Positions 48,872-57,652 of a stretch of 64,000 nucleotides of DNA are shown here, one piece after another; within the stretch, counting starts at the first letter, position 1; every line of letters starts with the position of its first letter. The position numbers were made by a program, and so were the translations under genes. Source of the stretch: Streptomyces sp. NBC_01267 (GTDB taxonomy: Bacteria; Actinomycetota; Actinomycetes; Streptomycetales; Streptomycetaceae); the NCBI RefSeq assembly GCF_036241575.1, contig NZ_CP108455.1, forward strand, positions 5,769,501-5,833,500, read 5' to 3'. The notes below the pieces were generated by a model. It saw only the letters and a program-made list of their open reading frames with translations, searched no databases and was not told the DNA's origin.

Positions 48872-50413
48872 GTGTTCGATACCCTCTCCGACCGCCTTGC
48901 AGCGACATTCAAGAACCTCCGTGGCAAAGGGCGCCTCAGCGAGGCGGACATCGACGCCACCGCACGCGAGATCCGCATCGCGCTGCTGGAAGCGGACGTC
49001 GCCCTGCCCGTCGTCCGCGCCTTCATCAAGCAGATCAAGGAGCGCGCGGCCGGTGCCGAGGTCTCCCAGGCGCTGAACCCGGCCCAGCAGGTCATCAAGA
49101 TCGTCAACGAGGAGCTCATCGGCATCCTCGGTGGCGAGACCCGCCGTCTCCGCTTCGCCAAGCAGCCGCCGACCGTGATCATGCTCGCGGGCCTGCAGGG
49201 CGCGGGCAAGACCACCCTGGCCGGAAAGCTCGGCCTCTGGCTGAAGGGCCAGGGCCACGCCCCGCTGCTCGTGGCGTGCGACCTCCAGCGCCCCAACGCC
49301 GTCAACCAGCTGAGCGTCGTCGCCGACCGCGCGGGTGTCGCGGTCTACGCGCCCGAGCCGGGCAACGGCGTCGGTGACCCGGTCAAGGTCGCCCAGGACT
49401 CGATCGAGTACGCGAAGACCAAGCAGTACGACGTCGTCGTCGTCGACACCGCGGGCCGCCTCGGCATCGACCAGGAGCTGATGCAGCAGGCCGCGGACAT
49501 CCGCGACGCCGTCAGCCCCGACGAGGTCCTGTTCGTCGTCGACGCGATGATCGGCCAGGACGCGGTCAACACCGCGGAGGCCTTCCGTGACGGCGTCGGC
49601 TTCGACGGCGTCGTGCTGTCGAAGCTCGACGGCGACGCCCGCGGTGGTGCGGCCCTGTCGATCGCCCACGTCACCGGCCGCCAGATCATGTTCGCCTCCA
49701 ACGGCGAGAAGCTGGACGAGTTCGACACCTTCCACCCGGACCGCATGGCGTCCCGGATCCTCGGCATGGGCGACATGCTCAGCCTGATCGAGAAGGCCGA
49801 GCAGACCTTCAGCCAGGCCGAGGCCGAGCAGATGGCCTCCAAGCTGGCGAGCAGCAAGGGCAAGGACTTCACGCTCGACGACTTCCTGGCCCAGATGGAG
49901 CAGGTCAGGAAGATGGGCAGCATTTCCAAGCTGCTCGGCATGCTGCCCGGTATGGCGCAGATGAAGGACCAGATCAACAACATCGACGAGCGGGACGTGG
50001 ACCGTACCGCCGCGATCATCAAGTCGATGACCCCGGCCGAGCGCCAGGACCCGACGATCATCAACGGCTCGCGCCGGGCCCGCGTCGCCAAGGGCTCCGG
50101 TGTCGAGGTCAGCGCGGTGAAGAGCCTGGTGGAGCGGTTCTTCGAGGCGCGCAAGATGATGTCGCGGATGGCTCAGGGCGGCGGGATGCCCGGTATGCCG
50201 GGCATCCCCGGCATGGGCGGCGGTCCCGGCCGGCAGAAGAAGCAGCAGAAGCAGGCCAAGGGGAAGCGCAAGAGCGGCAACCCGATGAAGCGCAAGGCCG
50301 AGGAGCAGGCGGCGGCCGAGCGCCGTGAGCAGGGCGGCGTGCCGGGGCTGCCGGCCGGTCAGGAAGCTAAGAACTTCGAACTTCCCGACGAGTTCAAGAA
50401 GTTCATGGGCTGA
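48872..50413 (+). CDS. ffh: signal recognition particle protein Ffh
   Basis: GTPase of 513 residues that binds signal sequences with SRP RNA. N domain (MFDTLSDRLAATFKNLRGKGRL), G domain with GLQGAGKTT at 107-115, CDLQRPNAVNQL near 139, DTAGRLGIDQELM near 192 and SKLDGDARGG near 250, and a C-terminal methionine-rich M domain (about 300-450: KLLGMLPGMAQM, RKMMSRMAQGGGMPGMPG). The tail is lysine-rich, then acidic. The GTG start follows GAGGAT by about 12 nt. No SRP RNA gene was seen next to it. Confidence 0.96.
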   Translation: MFDTLSDRLAATFKNLRGKGRLSEADIDATAREIRIALLEADVALPVVRAFIKQIKERAAGAEVSQALNPAQQVIKIVNEELIGILGGETRRLRFAKQPPTVIMLAGLQGAGKTTLAGKLGLWLKGQGHAPLLVACDLQRPNAVNQLSVVADRAGVAVYAPEPGNGVGDPVKVAQDSIEYAKTKQYDVVVVDTAGRLGIDQELMQQAADIRDAVSPDEVLFVVDAMIGQDAVNTAEAFRDGVGFDGVVLSKLDGDARGGAALSIAHVTGRQIMFASNGEKLDEFDTFHPDRMASRILGMGDMLSLIEKAEQTFSQAEAEQMASKLASSKGKDFTLDDFLAQMEQVRKMGSISKLLGMLPGMAQMKDQINNIDERDVDRTAAIIKSMTPAERQDPTIINGSRRARVAKGSGVEVSAVKSLVERFFEARKMMSRMAQGGGMPGMPGIPGMGGGPGRQKKQQKQAKGKRKSGNPMKRKAEEQAAAERREQGGVPGLPAGQEAKNFELPDEFKKFMG

Positions 50414-50450
50414 TCCCGCACCGGTACGCCCCGCTCCCGTGGAGCGGACT

Positions 50451-50505
50451 CGGCGGAGCGGCCCCCCGCTCGGTGAATTCCACCGAGCGGGGGGCCGCTC
50501 CGCCG
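50451..50505. terminator. 25-bp perfect hairpin between ffh and a convergent gene
   Basis: Arms 50451-50475 and 50481-50505 pair without a mismatch, with the 5-nt loop AATTC. It lies 38 nt after the ffh stop and 5 nt from the stop of the opposite gene. No T-run. Very stable; probably a two-way terminator or mRNA 3' stabiliser. Confidence 0.85.
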
Positions 50506-50509
50506 TGTA

Positions 50510-51373
50510 CTAGGCGGAGCGGGCGACCACGTAACGGAAGACGTTCGGCATCCACACCGTGCCGTCACGCCGCAGATGGGGGTGGAGCGCCTCGGCAACC
50601 TCCTTCTTCACCTGGGCCCGGTCCGCCGCCTGTATCGCCGCGTCGAACAGCCCGGTCGACAGCAGCCCCCGTACCGCGCTCTTCATGTCCGCGTACCCGA
50701 ACGGGCACGCCACCCGGCCGGACCCGTCGAGCTGCAGCCCCGCCCGCGCCGCGACCTCTTCCAGATCGTCCCTGAGCGGGCGGCGCGCCTCGTCAGCCGG
50801 CCGGGCGGCGACCCGGAGCACGGCCGAGGTCGCACAGCGCTCCGGCGGCCCCCAGCCGGTCAGGACCACCGCGCTGCCGCGCTCCATGAGGGGCACGGCG
50901 TCCTCGACGGCCGGGACCAGCCCGTCGGAATCGCCCGCCGTGCAGCCGATCGGCTCGAAGGCGGTGAGCAGGTTGAAGGGCGGCCCCGCACAGGTGCCGG
51001 ACCCCGCGTCGGACGCGTCGGCGGGGCCGCCGTGGACCAGGCGCGTTCGGCCCGCCCGGCCGCCCGCCGGGGCCATTTCGCCGTCCGCACCGGGCAGCAG
51101 TCGCTCACGGGCCAGCGCGATGCGTTCGGCGTGCGAGTCCACGCCGGTGACGCTCGCGCCCCGGGCGGCGGCGATCAGCAGGGCCAGGCCCGAACCGCAG
51201 CCGATGCCGAGCAGCCGGGTGGCGCTGCCCGCGTCCAGCCGCTTGTACACCGCTTCGTAGAGCGGTACGAGCATCCGCTCCTGGATCTCGGCCCAGTCGC
51301 GGGCACGCGTGATCGCCTCGGCAGAAGGAGCCGCAGCCGTCTGCCGGTGGTTCCGGACGAGCGTTGATGACAT
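50510..51373 (-). CDS. SAM-dependent class I methyltransferase
   Basis: Protein of 287 residues. SAM motif I is TRLLGIGCGSGLALLIAAARGA near residue 51, followed by the acidic end VTGVDSHAERIALAR; a C-terminal segment GRVACPFGYADMKSAVRGLLSTGLFDAAI is followed by a conserved FRYVVARS end. The type resembles small-molecule or tailoring methyltransferases, but the substrate is unknown. ATG (MSSTLVRNHRQ) without a strong ribosome site; divergent from proS over 234 bp. Similar proteins are present at this place in other Streptomyces as far as I recall. Confidence 0.8.
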   Translation of the reverse strand: MSSTLVRNHRQTAAAPSAEAITRARDWAEIQERMLVPLYEAVYKRLDAGSATRLLGIGCGSGLALLIAAARGASVTGVDSHAERIALARERLLPGADGEMAPAGGRAGRTRLVHGGPADASDAGSGTCAGPPFNLLTAFEPIGCTAGDSDGLVPAVEDAVPLMERGSAVVLTGWGPPERCATSAVLRVAARPADEARRPLRDDLEEVAARAGLQLDGSGRVACPFGYADMKSAVRGLLSTGLFDAAIQAADRAQVKKEVAEALHPHLRRDGTVWMPNVFRYVVARSA

Positions 51374-51607
51374 CGAATGCGCCCCAATTCGCCGAGAGAT
51401 CAGTGGTGCTCCGACTGCAAATCTCCGTGCCGGTGTGCGCGTCCCCGTGAGACGGAGACTCCCCGTAAGCCAGAGAACTCCGCATCCGCACGCAAGTCCA
51501 GGGGTGGCGAGGCAATGCTTGCGAACCCCGAATATGCGCCCTGGACGTGCGTCCCACGAGGAAAATCGAATCGCGGGCCCCGGGGTACTCGCCGTACCAT
51601 TCGCGCC

Positions 51608-53035
51608 ATGGCAAAGGCTCCCGTTCTCACGCCCCAGGCGGACGACTTTCCCCGCTGGTACCAGGACCTGATCAACAAGGCCGAACTCGCGGACAACGGA
51701 CCGGTGCGCGGCACCATGGTCATCCGCCCGTACGGCTACGGGCTGTGGGAGCGGATGCAGCAGGACCTGGACGCCCGCATCAAGGACGCGGGCGCTCAGA
51801 ACGCCTACTTCCCGCTCTTCATCCCCCAGTCTTACCTGACTCGCGAAGCTGAGCATGTCGAGGGATTCGCACCCGAGCTCGCGGTGGTGACACACGGTGG
51901 CGGCAAGGAGCTGGAAGAGCCCATCGTGGTACGGCCCACCTCCGAGACGATCGTCAACGAATACTTCTCGAAATGGGTGCAGAGTTACCGGGATCTTCCG
52001 CTGCTCATCAATCAATGGGCCAATGTGGTCCGTTGGGAGCTGCGGCCGAGGGTCTTCCTGCGTACGACGGAATTCCTCTGGCAGGAGGGCCACACCGCTC
52101 ACGCGACCCGCGAGGAGGCCCGTGACTACGCTGCGCACATCCACCGGAATGTCTACGCGGATTTCATGGTCAATGTGCTCGGCATCGATGTCGTACTGGG
52201 CCGTAAGACCGCCAGGGAGCGCTTCGCCGGAGCGATCAACACCCTGACCCTCGAAGGCATGATGCGGGACGGCAAGGCCCTTCAGCTGGGTACGAGCCAT
52301 GAACTCGGGACGAACTTCGCCAAGGCCTTCCACACCGAGTACCTGTCGAAGGACGGCAAGCAGGAGCTGGTCTGGCAGACCTCCTGGGGCGCCACGACCC
52401 GGCTGATCGGCGGGCTGATCATGTCGCACGGCGACGACAACGGGCTCCGGGTGCCGCCGCGGCTGGCCGCCGTCCAGGTCGTGGTCGTCGCGATCAAGGG
52501 GGACGAGGCGGTGACGAAGGTCCGGGAGATCGGCGCGAAGCTGCGGGCGGCGGGCATCCGCGCCCAGGTGGACGACCGCACCGACACCCCCTTCGGCCGC
52601 CGGGCGGTCGACTGGGAACTCAAGGGCGTTCCGGTACGGATCGAGGTCGGCCCGCGCGATCTGGCGGAGGGCACCGCGGTCCTGGTCCGCCGGGTGGTGG
52701 ACCCGCACAGCCCCGGCGGCAAGGAGTCCGTACGGATCGACGAACTGACCGAGCTGCTGCCCACGGTGCTCGAAGAGGCCCAGACGCAGCTGCTGCGGGA
52801 GTCCCGCGAGCGCCGGGCGTCCCGGACGAGCGAGGTCGCCACCGTCGGGGAGGCCGTCGAGGCCGCGACCGCCGGGGGCTGGGCGCGCATCCCGTGGGCC
52901 GAACTCGGCCCCGACGGCGAGGCGGAGCTCGCCGGGCACTCGGTGTCCGTACGGTGCCTGGTCGCCGAGGACGGGTCGGTGCCCGACTCGGACGATGCTC
53001 CCGGTACGGTCGCTCTGGTCGCGCGCGCCTACTGA
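51608..53035 (+). CDS. proS: prolyl-tRNA synthetase, archaeal/eukaryotic type
   Basis: Class II synthetase of 475 residues that charges tRNA-Pro. Class II motif 2 reads RPRVFLRTTEFLWQEGHTAHA near residue 152, the form of the archaeal/eukaryotic (type 3) ProRS; VRPTSETIVNEYFSKWVQSYRDLP near 114 is substrate-site sequence. There is no INS editing domain, the C-terminal extension is present and the chain ends in Tyr (VARAY), as in that type. Normal bacterial ProRS is about 570 residues with the editing insert; Streptomyces usually have that too elsewhere, so this may be a second copy. Start ATG, 234 bp from a divergent methyltransferase gene. Confidence 0.93.
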   Translation: MAKAPVLTPQADDFPRWYQDLINKAELADNGPVRGTMVIRPYGYGLWERMQQDLDARIKDAGAQNAYFPLFIPQSYLTREAEHVEGFAPELAVVTHGGGKELEEPIVVRPTSETIVNEYFSKWVQSYRDLPLLINQWANVVRWELRPRVFLRTTEFLWQEGHTAHATREEARDYAAHIHRNVYADFMVNVLGIDVVLGRKTARERFAGAINTLTLEGMMRDGKALQLGTSHELGTNFAKAFHTEYLSKDGKQELVWQTSWGATTRLIGGLIMSHGDDNGLRVPPRLAAVQVVVVAIKGDEAVTKVREIGAKLRAAGIRAQVDDRTDTPFGRRAVDWELKGVPVRIEVGPRDLAEGTAVLVRRVVDPHSPGGKESVRIDELTELLPTVLEEAQTQLLRESRERRASRTSEVATVGEAVEAATAGGWARIPWAELGPDGEAELAGHSVSVRCLVAEDGSVPDSDDAPGTVALVARAY

Positions 53036-53110
53036 GAGCGACCGGCCGGTGGCGGCAGCGCCCGACGAGGCCGGAACGGCCCTTGCGCGCAGGAGAGTGT
53101 GCTGTACCGG

Positions 53111-53142
53111 CGTGCGCCCCGGACCGCGCGCCGGGGCGCACG
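53111..53142 (+). terminator. terminator-type hairpin after proS
   Basis: Arms CGTGCGCCCCGG and its complement, 12 bp, loop 8 nt, about 75 nt after the proS stop; no T-run. The rest of the 285-bp gap to the next gene shows no further gene. Confidence 0.6.
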
Positions 53143-53320
53143 CAACCACGACGACTCCGCGCAGTCCTAAGTACCACCTTGGTGGGAGCTGTGAGGCTTC
53201 TCCGCAGATCAGCGCACCCGCCCGCGTCCGGACGCATCAAGGGCAACTGACGGGTACGTGCAAATTATTTGGGATGCCCCGGAATAGGAACACAGCGGCA
53301 CCCCGGCTCGTTGTCACGAC

Positions 53321-53914
53321 GTGAGCACGACACCAACTGTCCTCGCCGCAGAACTGGCGCAGGCGTGGGCCGACATTCAGCGGTACCACCCCGAGCTGCC
53401 GGATCTAGCCGCGCCCGAGTCCCTGATCGGCGAGTCCTCGTCCGCCTGTGGCGCTGAACTCTCCTTCGAGCGACTGCTCCATGAGGCAGTCCACGGCATC
53501 GCCGCCGCGCGAGGTGTCCGCGACACCTCACGCGCAGGCCGCTATCACAACCGTCGATTCCTGGCCATCGCAGAGGAGATGGGCCTCGACCACCCTGAGG
53601 AGCCGCATCCCAGCAGCGGCTTCTCGCTGGTCTCGCTCAACCCCGAGGCGAAGCGCAGATACCGCCAGACGATCGAGCGACTGCAGCGTGCGCTCAAGGC
53701 GCACACCGTCGCGACGGCCGCCGACACCAAGCGTTCCTTCCGCGGACCTGCCGCCCGGCACGGCTCCTCCGGTGGTGGCGTGCGCGTGAAGGCGGTCTGC
53801 GACTGCGGTCGCAATGTGCGGGTCGTTCCGTCCGTGCTGGCCCAGGCGCCCATCGTCTGCGGTGGCTGCGGGAAGGCTTTCCGTATCCCGGAAGTGGTGG
53901 CCGCGGCCGGGTGA
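53321..53914 (+). CDS. SprT-like zinc-metalloprotease-fold protein
   Basis: Protein of 197 residues. HEAVH (LLHEAVHGIAAARG near residue 52) is a HExxH zinc motif, followed by RYHNRRFLAIAEEMGL, the third-ligand region of SprT-like proteins. The C terminus has KAVCDCGRNVRVVPSVLAQAPIVCGGCGKAF, a zinc ribbon. SprT/Spartan relatives cut DNA-bound proteins, and SprT-like forms are also frequent in phages; the bacterial role is unknown. GTG start; no clear ribosome site. It stands between proS and the rpsP operon. Confidence 0.8.
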   Translation: MSTTPTVLAAELAQAWADIQRYHPELPDLAAPESLIGESSSACGAELSFERLLHEAVHGIAAARGVRDTSRAGRYHNRRFLAIAEEMGLDHPEEPHPSSGFSLVSLNPEAKRRYRQTIERLQRALKAHTVATAADTKRSFRGPAARHGSSGGGVRVKAVCDCGRNVRVVPSVLAQAPIVCGGCGKAFRIPEVVAAAG

Positions 53915-54142
53915 TCCCGGACGTCGCCCCCGCTTCCGTGCCACCCCCGGCCGCCGGTCGGCGGTGTGGTGACCGGGGCACCGGGTGCTCCGGACGTATG
54001 GCACAATGGCTAGCTGTACTCGACAGCCGCACAGGAACCCTCTCGTCCTCCGGCTGACGCGTCCATCGGGCACCCGAGTACCGCAACCCCACGTGGCATC
54101 TCGTTGTGCCCAACCACGTCAAGACCAGGAGACACCACTTCC

Positions 54143-54589
54143 GTGGCAGTCAAGATCAAGCTGAAGCGTCTGGGCAAGATCCGTTCGCCTCACTACCGCA
54201 TCGTCGTCGCCGACTCCCGTACCCGCCGTGATGGCCGGGCCATCGAGGAGATCGGCCTGTACCACCCGGTGCAGAACCCTTCGCGTATCGAGGTCAACTC
54301 GGAGCGCGCGCAGTACTGGCTGTCCGTCGGCGCCCAGCCGACCGAGCCGGTCATGGCGATCCTGAAGCTCACCGGTGACTGGCAGGCGCACAAGGGCCTT
54401 CCGGCCCCCGCGCCGCTGCTCCAGCCGGAGCCGAAGGCCGACAAGCGCGCCGCGTTCGAGGCTTTCGCCAAGTCCATGGAGGGCGACGAGCCGAAGGGTG
54501 AGGCCATCACCCCCAAGGCGAAGAAGGCCGACAAGAAGGCGGACGAGGCGGCTCCTGCCGCTGAGTCCACCGAGTCGACCGAGGCCTGA
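54143..54589 (+). CDS. rpsP: 30S ribosomal protein S16
   Basis: Small-subunit protein of 148 residues. It starts [42 protein letters not shown], the S16 signature. The C-terminal 60 residues are a charged Lys/Glu/Ala tail typical for actinobacteria. The GTG start follows AGGAGACACC. First gene of the operon with khpA, rimM, trmD and rplS. About 228 bp of upstream DNA holds the promoter; AATGGCTAGCTGTACT near 54005 is AT-richer than its surroundings. Confidence 0.96.
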   Translation: MAVKIKLKRLGKIRSPHYRIVVADSRTRRDGRAIEEIGLYHPVQNPSRIEVNSERAQYWLSVGAQPTEPVMAILKLTGDWQAHKGLPAPAPLLQPEPKADKRAAFEAFAKSMEGDEPKGEAITPKAKKADKKADEAAPAAESTESTEA

Positions 54590-54591
54590 GC

Positions 54592-54831
54592 ATGCTCGAG
54601 GAGGCTCTCGAGCACCTCGTGAAAGGCATCGTCGACAACCCCGACGACGTACAGGTCGCCTCGCGCAACCTCCGTCGTGGGCAGGTGCTGGAGGTCCGGG
54701 TACATCCCGACGACCTCGGTAAGGTGATCGGCCGTAACGGCCGCACCGCGCGCGCCCTCCGCACCATCGTGGGCGCCATCGGTGGCCGTGGTATCCGCGT
54801 CGACCTCGTCGATGTGGATCAGGTTCGCTGA
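54592..54831 (+). CDS. khpA: KH-domain RNA-binding protein KhpA
   Basis: Protein of 79 residues with a KH fold: EVRVHPDDLGKVIGRNGRTARALRTIVGAI, where VIGRNGRTA is the GxxG RNA-binding loop. KhpA (partner KhpB) binds RNA and affects cell division and translation in other Gram-positive bacteria. The ATG is 2 nt after the rpsP stop. A terminator hairpin follows, so part of the operon transcripts may stop here. Confidence 0.93.
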   Translation: MLEEALEHLVKGIVDNPDDVQVASRNLRRGQVLEVRVHPDDLGKVIGRNGRTARALRTIVGAIGGRGIRVDLVDVDQVR

Positions 54832-54853
54832 GAACAAGTTGAACACCGGCTCG

Positions 54854-54890
54854 GGCCGGGGAGGGCTGCCAAGCCGTCCCCGGCCTTTGT
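54854..54890 (+). terminator. intra-operon terminator hairpin after khpA
   Basis: A 14-bp stem (GGCCGGGGAGGGCT with one mismatch), loop GCCA, followed by TTTGT. It would separate rpsP-khpA from rimM-trmD-rplS in part of the transcripts. Confidence 0.65.
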
Positions 54891-55002
54891 CGTCCCCCAC
54901 CATTCAGGCGCATCGAGGAACCACGACGGTCCTCGGCCACCCGGCGCGAGCGGCGGCGGTTCGGCAGCAAGACGCAGCAAGAAGCAGGAGAAGGAGCGGA
55001 AC

Positions 55003-55548
55003 GTGCAGCTGGTAGTCGCGCGGATCGGGCGCGCCCACGGCATCAAGGGCGAAGTCACCGTGGAGGTGCGCACGGACGAGCCCGAGCTGCGGCTCGGGCC
55101 CGGTGCCGTACTCGCCACCGACCCGGCGGCCACCGGGCCGCTGACGATCGAGACCGGCCGGGTGCACAGCGGCAGGCTGCTGCTGCGCTTCGCCGGTGTC
55201 ACGGACCGCACGGGCGCCGAGGCCCTCCGTAACACGTTGCTGATCGCCGAGGTCGATCCGCAGCAGAAGCCGGAGGATCCCGAGGAGTTCTACGACCACC
55301 AGTTGATGGACCTCGACGTGGTCCTGGCGGACGGCACGGAGATCGGCCGGATCACCGAGATCACGCACCTGCCCTCGCAGGACCTGTTCATCGTGGAGCG
55401 CCCCGACGGCAGCGAGGTGATGATCCCCTTCGTGGAGGAGATCGTGACCTCGATCGACCTGGAGGAGCAGCGGGCGGTCATCGACCCGCCGCCGGGGCTG
55501 ATCGACGAGAGCCAGGCGGAGACCGCGTCCGGCAGGGACGACGACTGA
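55003..55548 (+). CDS. rimM: ribosome maturation factor RimM
   Basis: Binds S19 and helps 30S head assembly. 181 residues: [19 protein letters not shown] (RimM N-terminal domain), then a PRC-barrel with [22 protein letters not shown] near residue 95 and [14 protein letters not shown] near 140. The tail is acidic. GTG start with AGGAGAAGGAG upstream; the stop overlaps the trmD ATG. Confidence 0.95.
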   Translation: MQLVVARIGRAHGIKGEVTVEVRTDEPELRLGPGAVLATDPAATGPLTIETGRVHSGRLLLRFAGVTDRTGAEALRNTLLIAEVDPQQKPEDPEEFYDHQLMDLDVVLADGTEIGRITEITHLPSQDLFIVERPDGSEVMIPFVEEIVTSIDLEEQRAVIDPPPGLIDESQAETASGRDDD

Positions 55549-56369
55549 TGCGGCTCGACGTCGTCACGATCTTCCCCGAGTACCTGGAACCGCTGAACGT
55601 CTCGCTCGTCGGCAAGGCGCGGGCCCGCGGTCGGCTCGACGTCCAGGTGCACGACCTCCGTGACTGGACCCACGACCGGCACAACACGGTGGACGACACC
55701 CCGTACGGCGGCGGCCCCGGCATGGTCATGAAGACCGGGCCCTGGGGCGAGGCGCTGGACGAGACGCTGGCCGCCGGCTACGAGGCGGGCGCGAACCAGC
55801 CGGTCCTGGTGGTGCCCACCCCCAGCGGACGCCCCTTCACCCAGCAGGTCGCGGTCGAACTCTCCGAGCGCCCCTGGCTGATCTTCACGCCCGCCAGGTA
55901 CGAGGGCATCGACCGGCGTGTCATCGACGAGTACGCGACCCGGATGCCGGTGTACGAAGTCTCCATCGGTGACTACGTCCTGGCGGGTGGCGAGGCCGCC
56001 GTGCTGGTGATCACGGAAGCCGTGGCACGGCTGCTTCCCGGTGTCCTCGGCAACGCCGAATCGCACCAGGACGACTCCTTCGCCACCGGAGCGATGGCCG
56101 ACCTCCTCGAAGGGCCCGTCTACACCAAACCGCCCGAGTGGCGCGGCCGGGGCATCCCCGACGTGCTGCTCAGCGGGCACCACGGCAAGATCGCGCGCTG
56201 GCGCAGGGACGAGGCCTTCCGCCGTACCGACCTCAACAGGCCGGATCTGCTGGAGCGCAGCGACCCCGCTTCCTTCGGGAAGAAGGACCGGGAAATGCTC
56301 TCGATCCTGGGCTGGAAGCCGGGGCCCGACGGGCGATTTGGGCGTGAGCCCGAAGCCGTGGAAGAATAG
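55548..56369 (+). CDS. trmD: tRNA (guanine-37-N1)-methyltransferase
   Basis: SPOUT-class enzyme that methylates G37 next to the anticodon. 273 residues. It starts [16 protein letters not shown], carries [11 protein letters not shown] near residue 48 and the trefoil-knot SAM site [16 protein letters not shown] near 140, and ends with a helical tRNA-binding domain. ATG overlaps the rimM stop by one base (TGATG). Confidence 0.97.
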   Translation: MRLDVVTIFPEYLEPLNVSLVGKARARGRLDVQVHDLRDWTHDRHNTVDDTPYGGGPGMVMKTGPWGEALDETLAAGYEAGANQPVLVVPTPSGRPFTQQVAVELSERPWLIFTPARYEGIDRRVIDEYATRMPVYEVSIGDYVLAGGEAAVLVITEAVARLLPGVLGNAESHQDDSFATGAMADLLEGPVYTKPPEWRGRGIPDVLLSGHHGKIARWRRDEAFRRTDLNRPDLLERSDPASFGKKDREMLSILGWKPGPDGRFGREPEAVEE

Positions 56370-56500
56370 GCCGCTGCTGTACGTCCGGCGTGCGCCCCTG
56401 CCACAGGGGGAACGACGTCCGCCCGACGCGATCAGCTCCCGAAACTCATCACGATGATGCCGTCGATGACCTGTGGCATCGGCGAAGAAAGCAGAAGATC

Positions 56501-56851
56501 ATGTCCAGCTTGCTCAATGACGTCAACGCCGCTTCGCTGCGGAGCGACCTCCCGGCCTTCCGCGCCGGTGACACGGTCAACGTTCACGTCCGCGTGATCG
56601 AGGGCAACCGCTCGCGTATCCAGCAGTTCAAGGGTGTAGTCATCCGCCGCCAGGGCGCGGGCGTCAGCGAGACCTTCACGGTCCGCAAGGTCTCCTTCTC
56701 CGTCGGCGTCGAGCGCACCTTCCCGGTGAACAGCCCGATCTTCGAGAAGATCGAGCTCGTCACCCGTGGTGACGTCCGCCGCGCGAAGCTGTACTACCTC
56801 CGTGAGCTGCGCGGCAAGGCCGCGAAGATCAAGGAGAAGCGCGACCACTGA
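56501..56851 (+). CDS. rplS: 50S ribosomal protein L19
   Basis: Ribosomal protein of 116 residues: [60 protein letters not shown]. Complete family length. ATG at 56501, start chosen by family N terminus; GAAGAAAGCAGAAG lies upstream. The 131-bp leader after trmD is longer than the other gaps of the operon. Signal peptidase genes follow after 33 nt. Confidence 0.97.
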   Translation: MSSLLNDVNAASLRSDLPAFRAGDTVNVHVRVIEGNRSRIQQFKGVVIRRQGAGVSETFTVRKVSFSVGVERTFPVNSPIFEKIELVTRGDVRRAKLYYLRELRGKAAKIKEKRDH

Positions 56852-56884
56852 GTCCACAGGGCGGCCGGATAGGCTCTGGCCGCG

Positions 56885-57652
56885 ATGGACACCGAAGCAC
56901 AGCACACGGAGCGCGATCTCTCCGCCGAACCGGATACGTCCGGTGAGGCGGCGGGGTCGCGCTCCGCGTGTTTCCCCGCCTGGCTGGAGGGGCCCTGGCG
57001 CAGGGCCGGGCTGCTCGTGCTGCTCTGCGCCGTGTTCCTGCTGCTGTTGAGCACGTATGTGATGCAGCCGTTCCTGATCCCCAGCGGCTCGATGGAACCC
57101 ACACTCCAGGTGGGGGACCGGGTGCTGGTGAACAAGCTGGCCTACCGGTTCGGCGCCGTGCCCCGGCGCGGCGACGTGATCGTCTTCGACGGCACCGACT
57201 CCTTCGTACGGGAGAAGCCGCCGCAGAACCCTGTGGCCCGTGTGGTGCACGGTGCTGCTGCGGCGTTGGGGCTGGCGGCGCCCGCCGATACCGACTACAT
57301 CAAGCGTGTGGTGGGAGTCGGCGGCGATCACGTCGTCTGCTGCGACAAGCGGGGGAGGCTCGAGGTGAACGGGCGGTCGGTGGACGAGGCTTATGTGTAT
57401 CCGGGCAACCCGCCGTCGCAGGTGCCTTTCGACATCGTCGTGCCCGACGGCACGCTCTGGGTGATGGGTGATCACCGGTCCCGTTCCAGCGACTCCCGAG
57501 ACCATCTCGGTGATCCGGGCGGCGGGATGGTCCCGGTCGACCATGTGATCGGGCGGGCCGGCTGGATCGGCTGGCCCCCCGGACGCTGGACCGCACTCTC
57601 GCAGACCACGGCCTTCACGCGGGTACCGCCTCCCGGCGGGGGCCATGGGTAA
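56885..57652 (+). CDS. sipW: type I signal peptidase (first of four)
   Basis: Membrane protease of 255 residues that cuts signal peptides outside the membrane. One membrane helix (about 41-60), then the Ser region LIPSGSMEPTLQVGDRVLVNKLA (catalytic Ser at about 69), the Lys region YIKRVVGVGGDHVVCCDKRG (near 139) and the end-box GDHRSRSSDSRDH near 197. No second C-terminal membrane helix. ATG 33 nt after rplS; its 3' end overlaps the next signal peptidase gene by 8 nt. Confidence 0.9.
   Translation: MDTEAQHTERDLSAEPDTSGEAAGSRSACFPAWLEGPWRRAGLLVLLCAVFLLLLSTYVMQPFLIPSGSMEPTLQVGDRVLVNKLAYRFGAVPRRGDVIVFDGTDSFVREKPPQNPVARVVHGAAAALGLAAPADTDYIKRVVGVGGDHVVCCDKRGRLEVNGRSVDEAYVYPGNPPSQVPFDIVVPDGTLWVMGDHRSRSSDSRDHLGDPGGGMVPVDHVIGRAGWIGWPPGRWTALSQTTAFTRVPPPGGGHG

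Noticed and set aside
51380..51607. T-box or other riboswitch leader before proS
   Set aside because: No T-box consensus with a proline specifier was found; short inverted repeats there are not beyond chance at this GC.
50510..53149. Methyltransferase frame extended upstream to 879 codons
   Set aside because: The extension is antisense to proS and of shadow composition; the family N terminus begins at the ATG at 51373.
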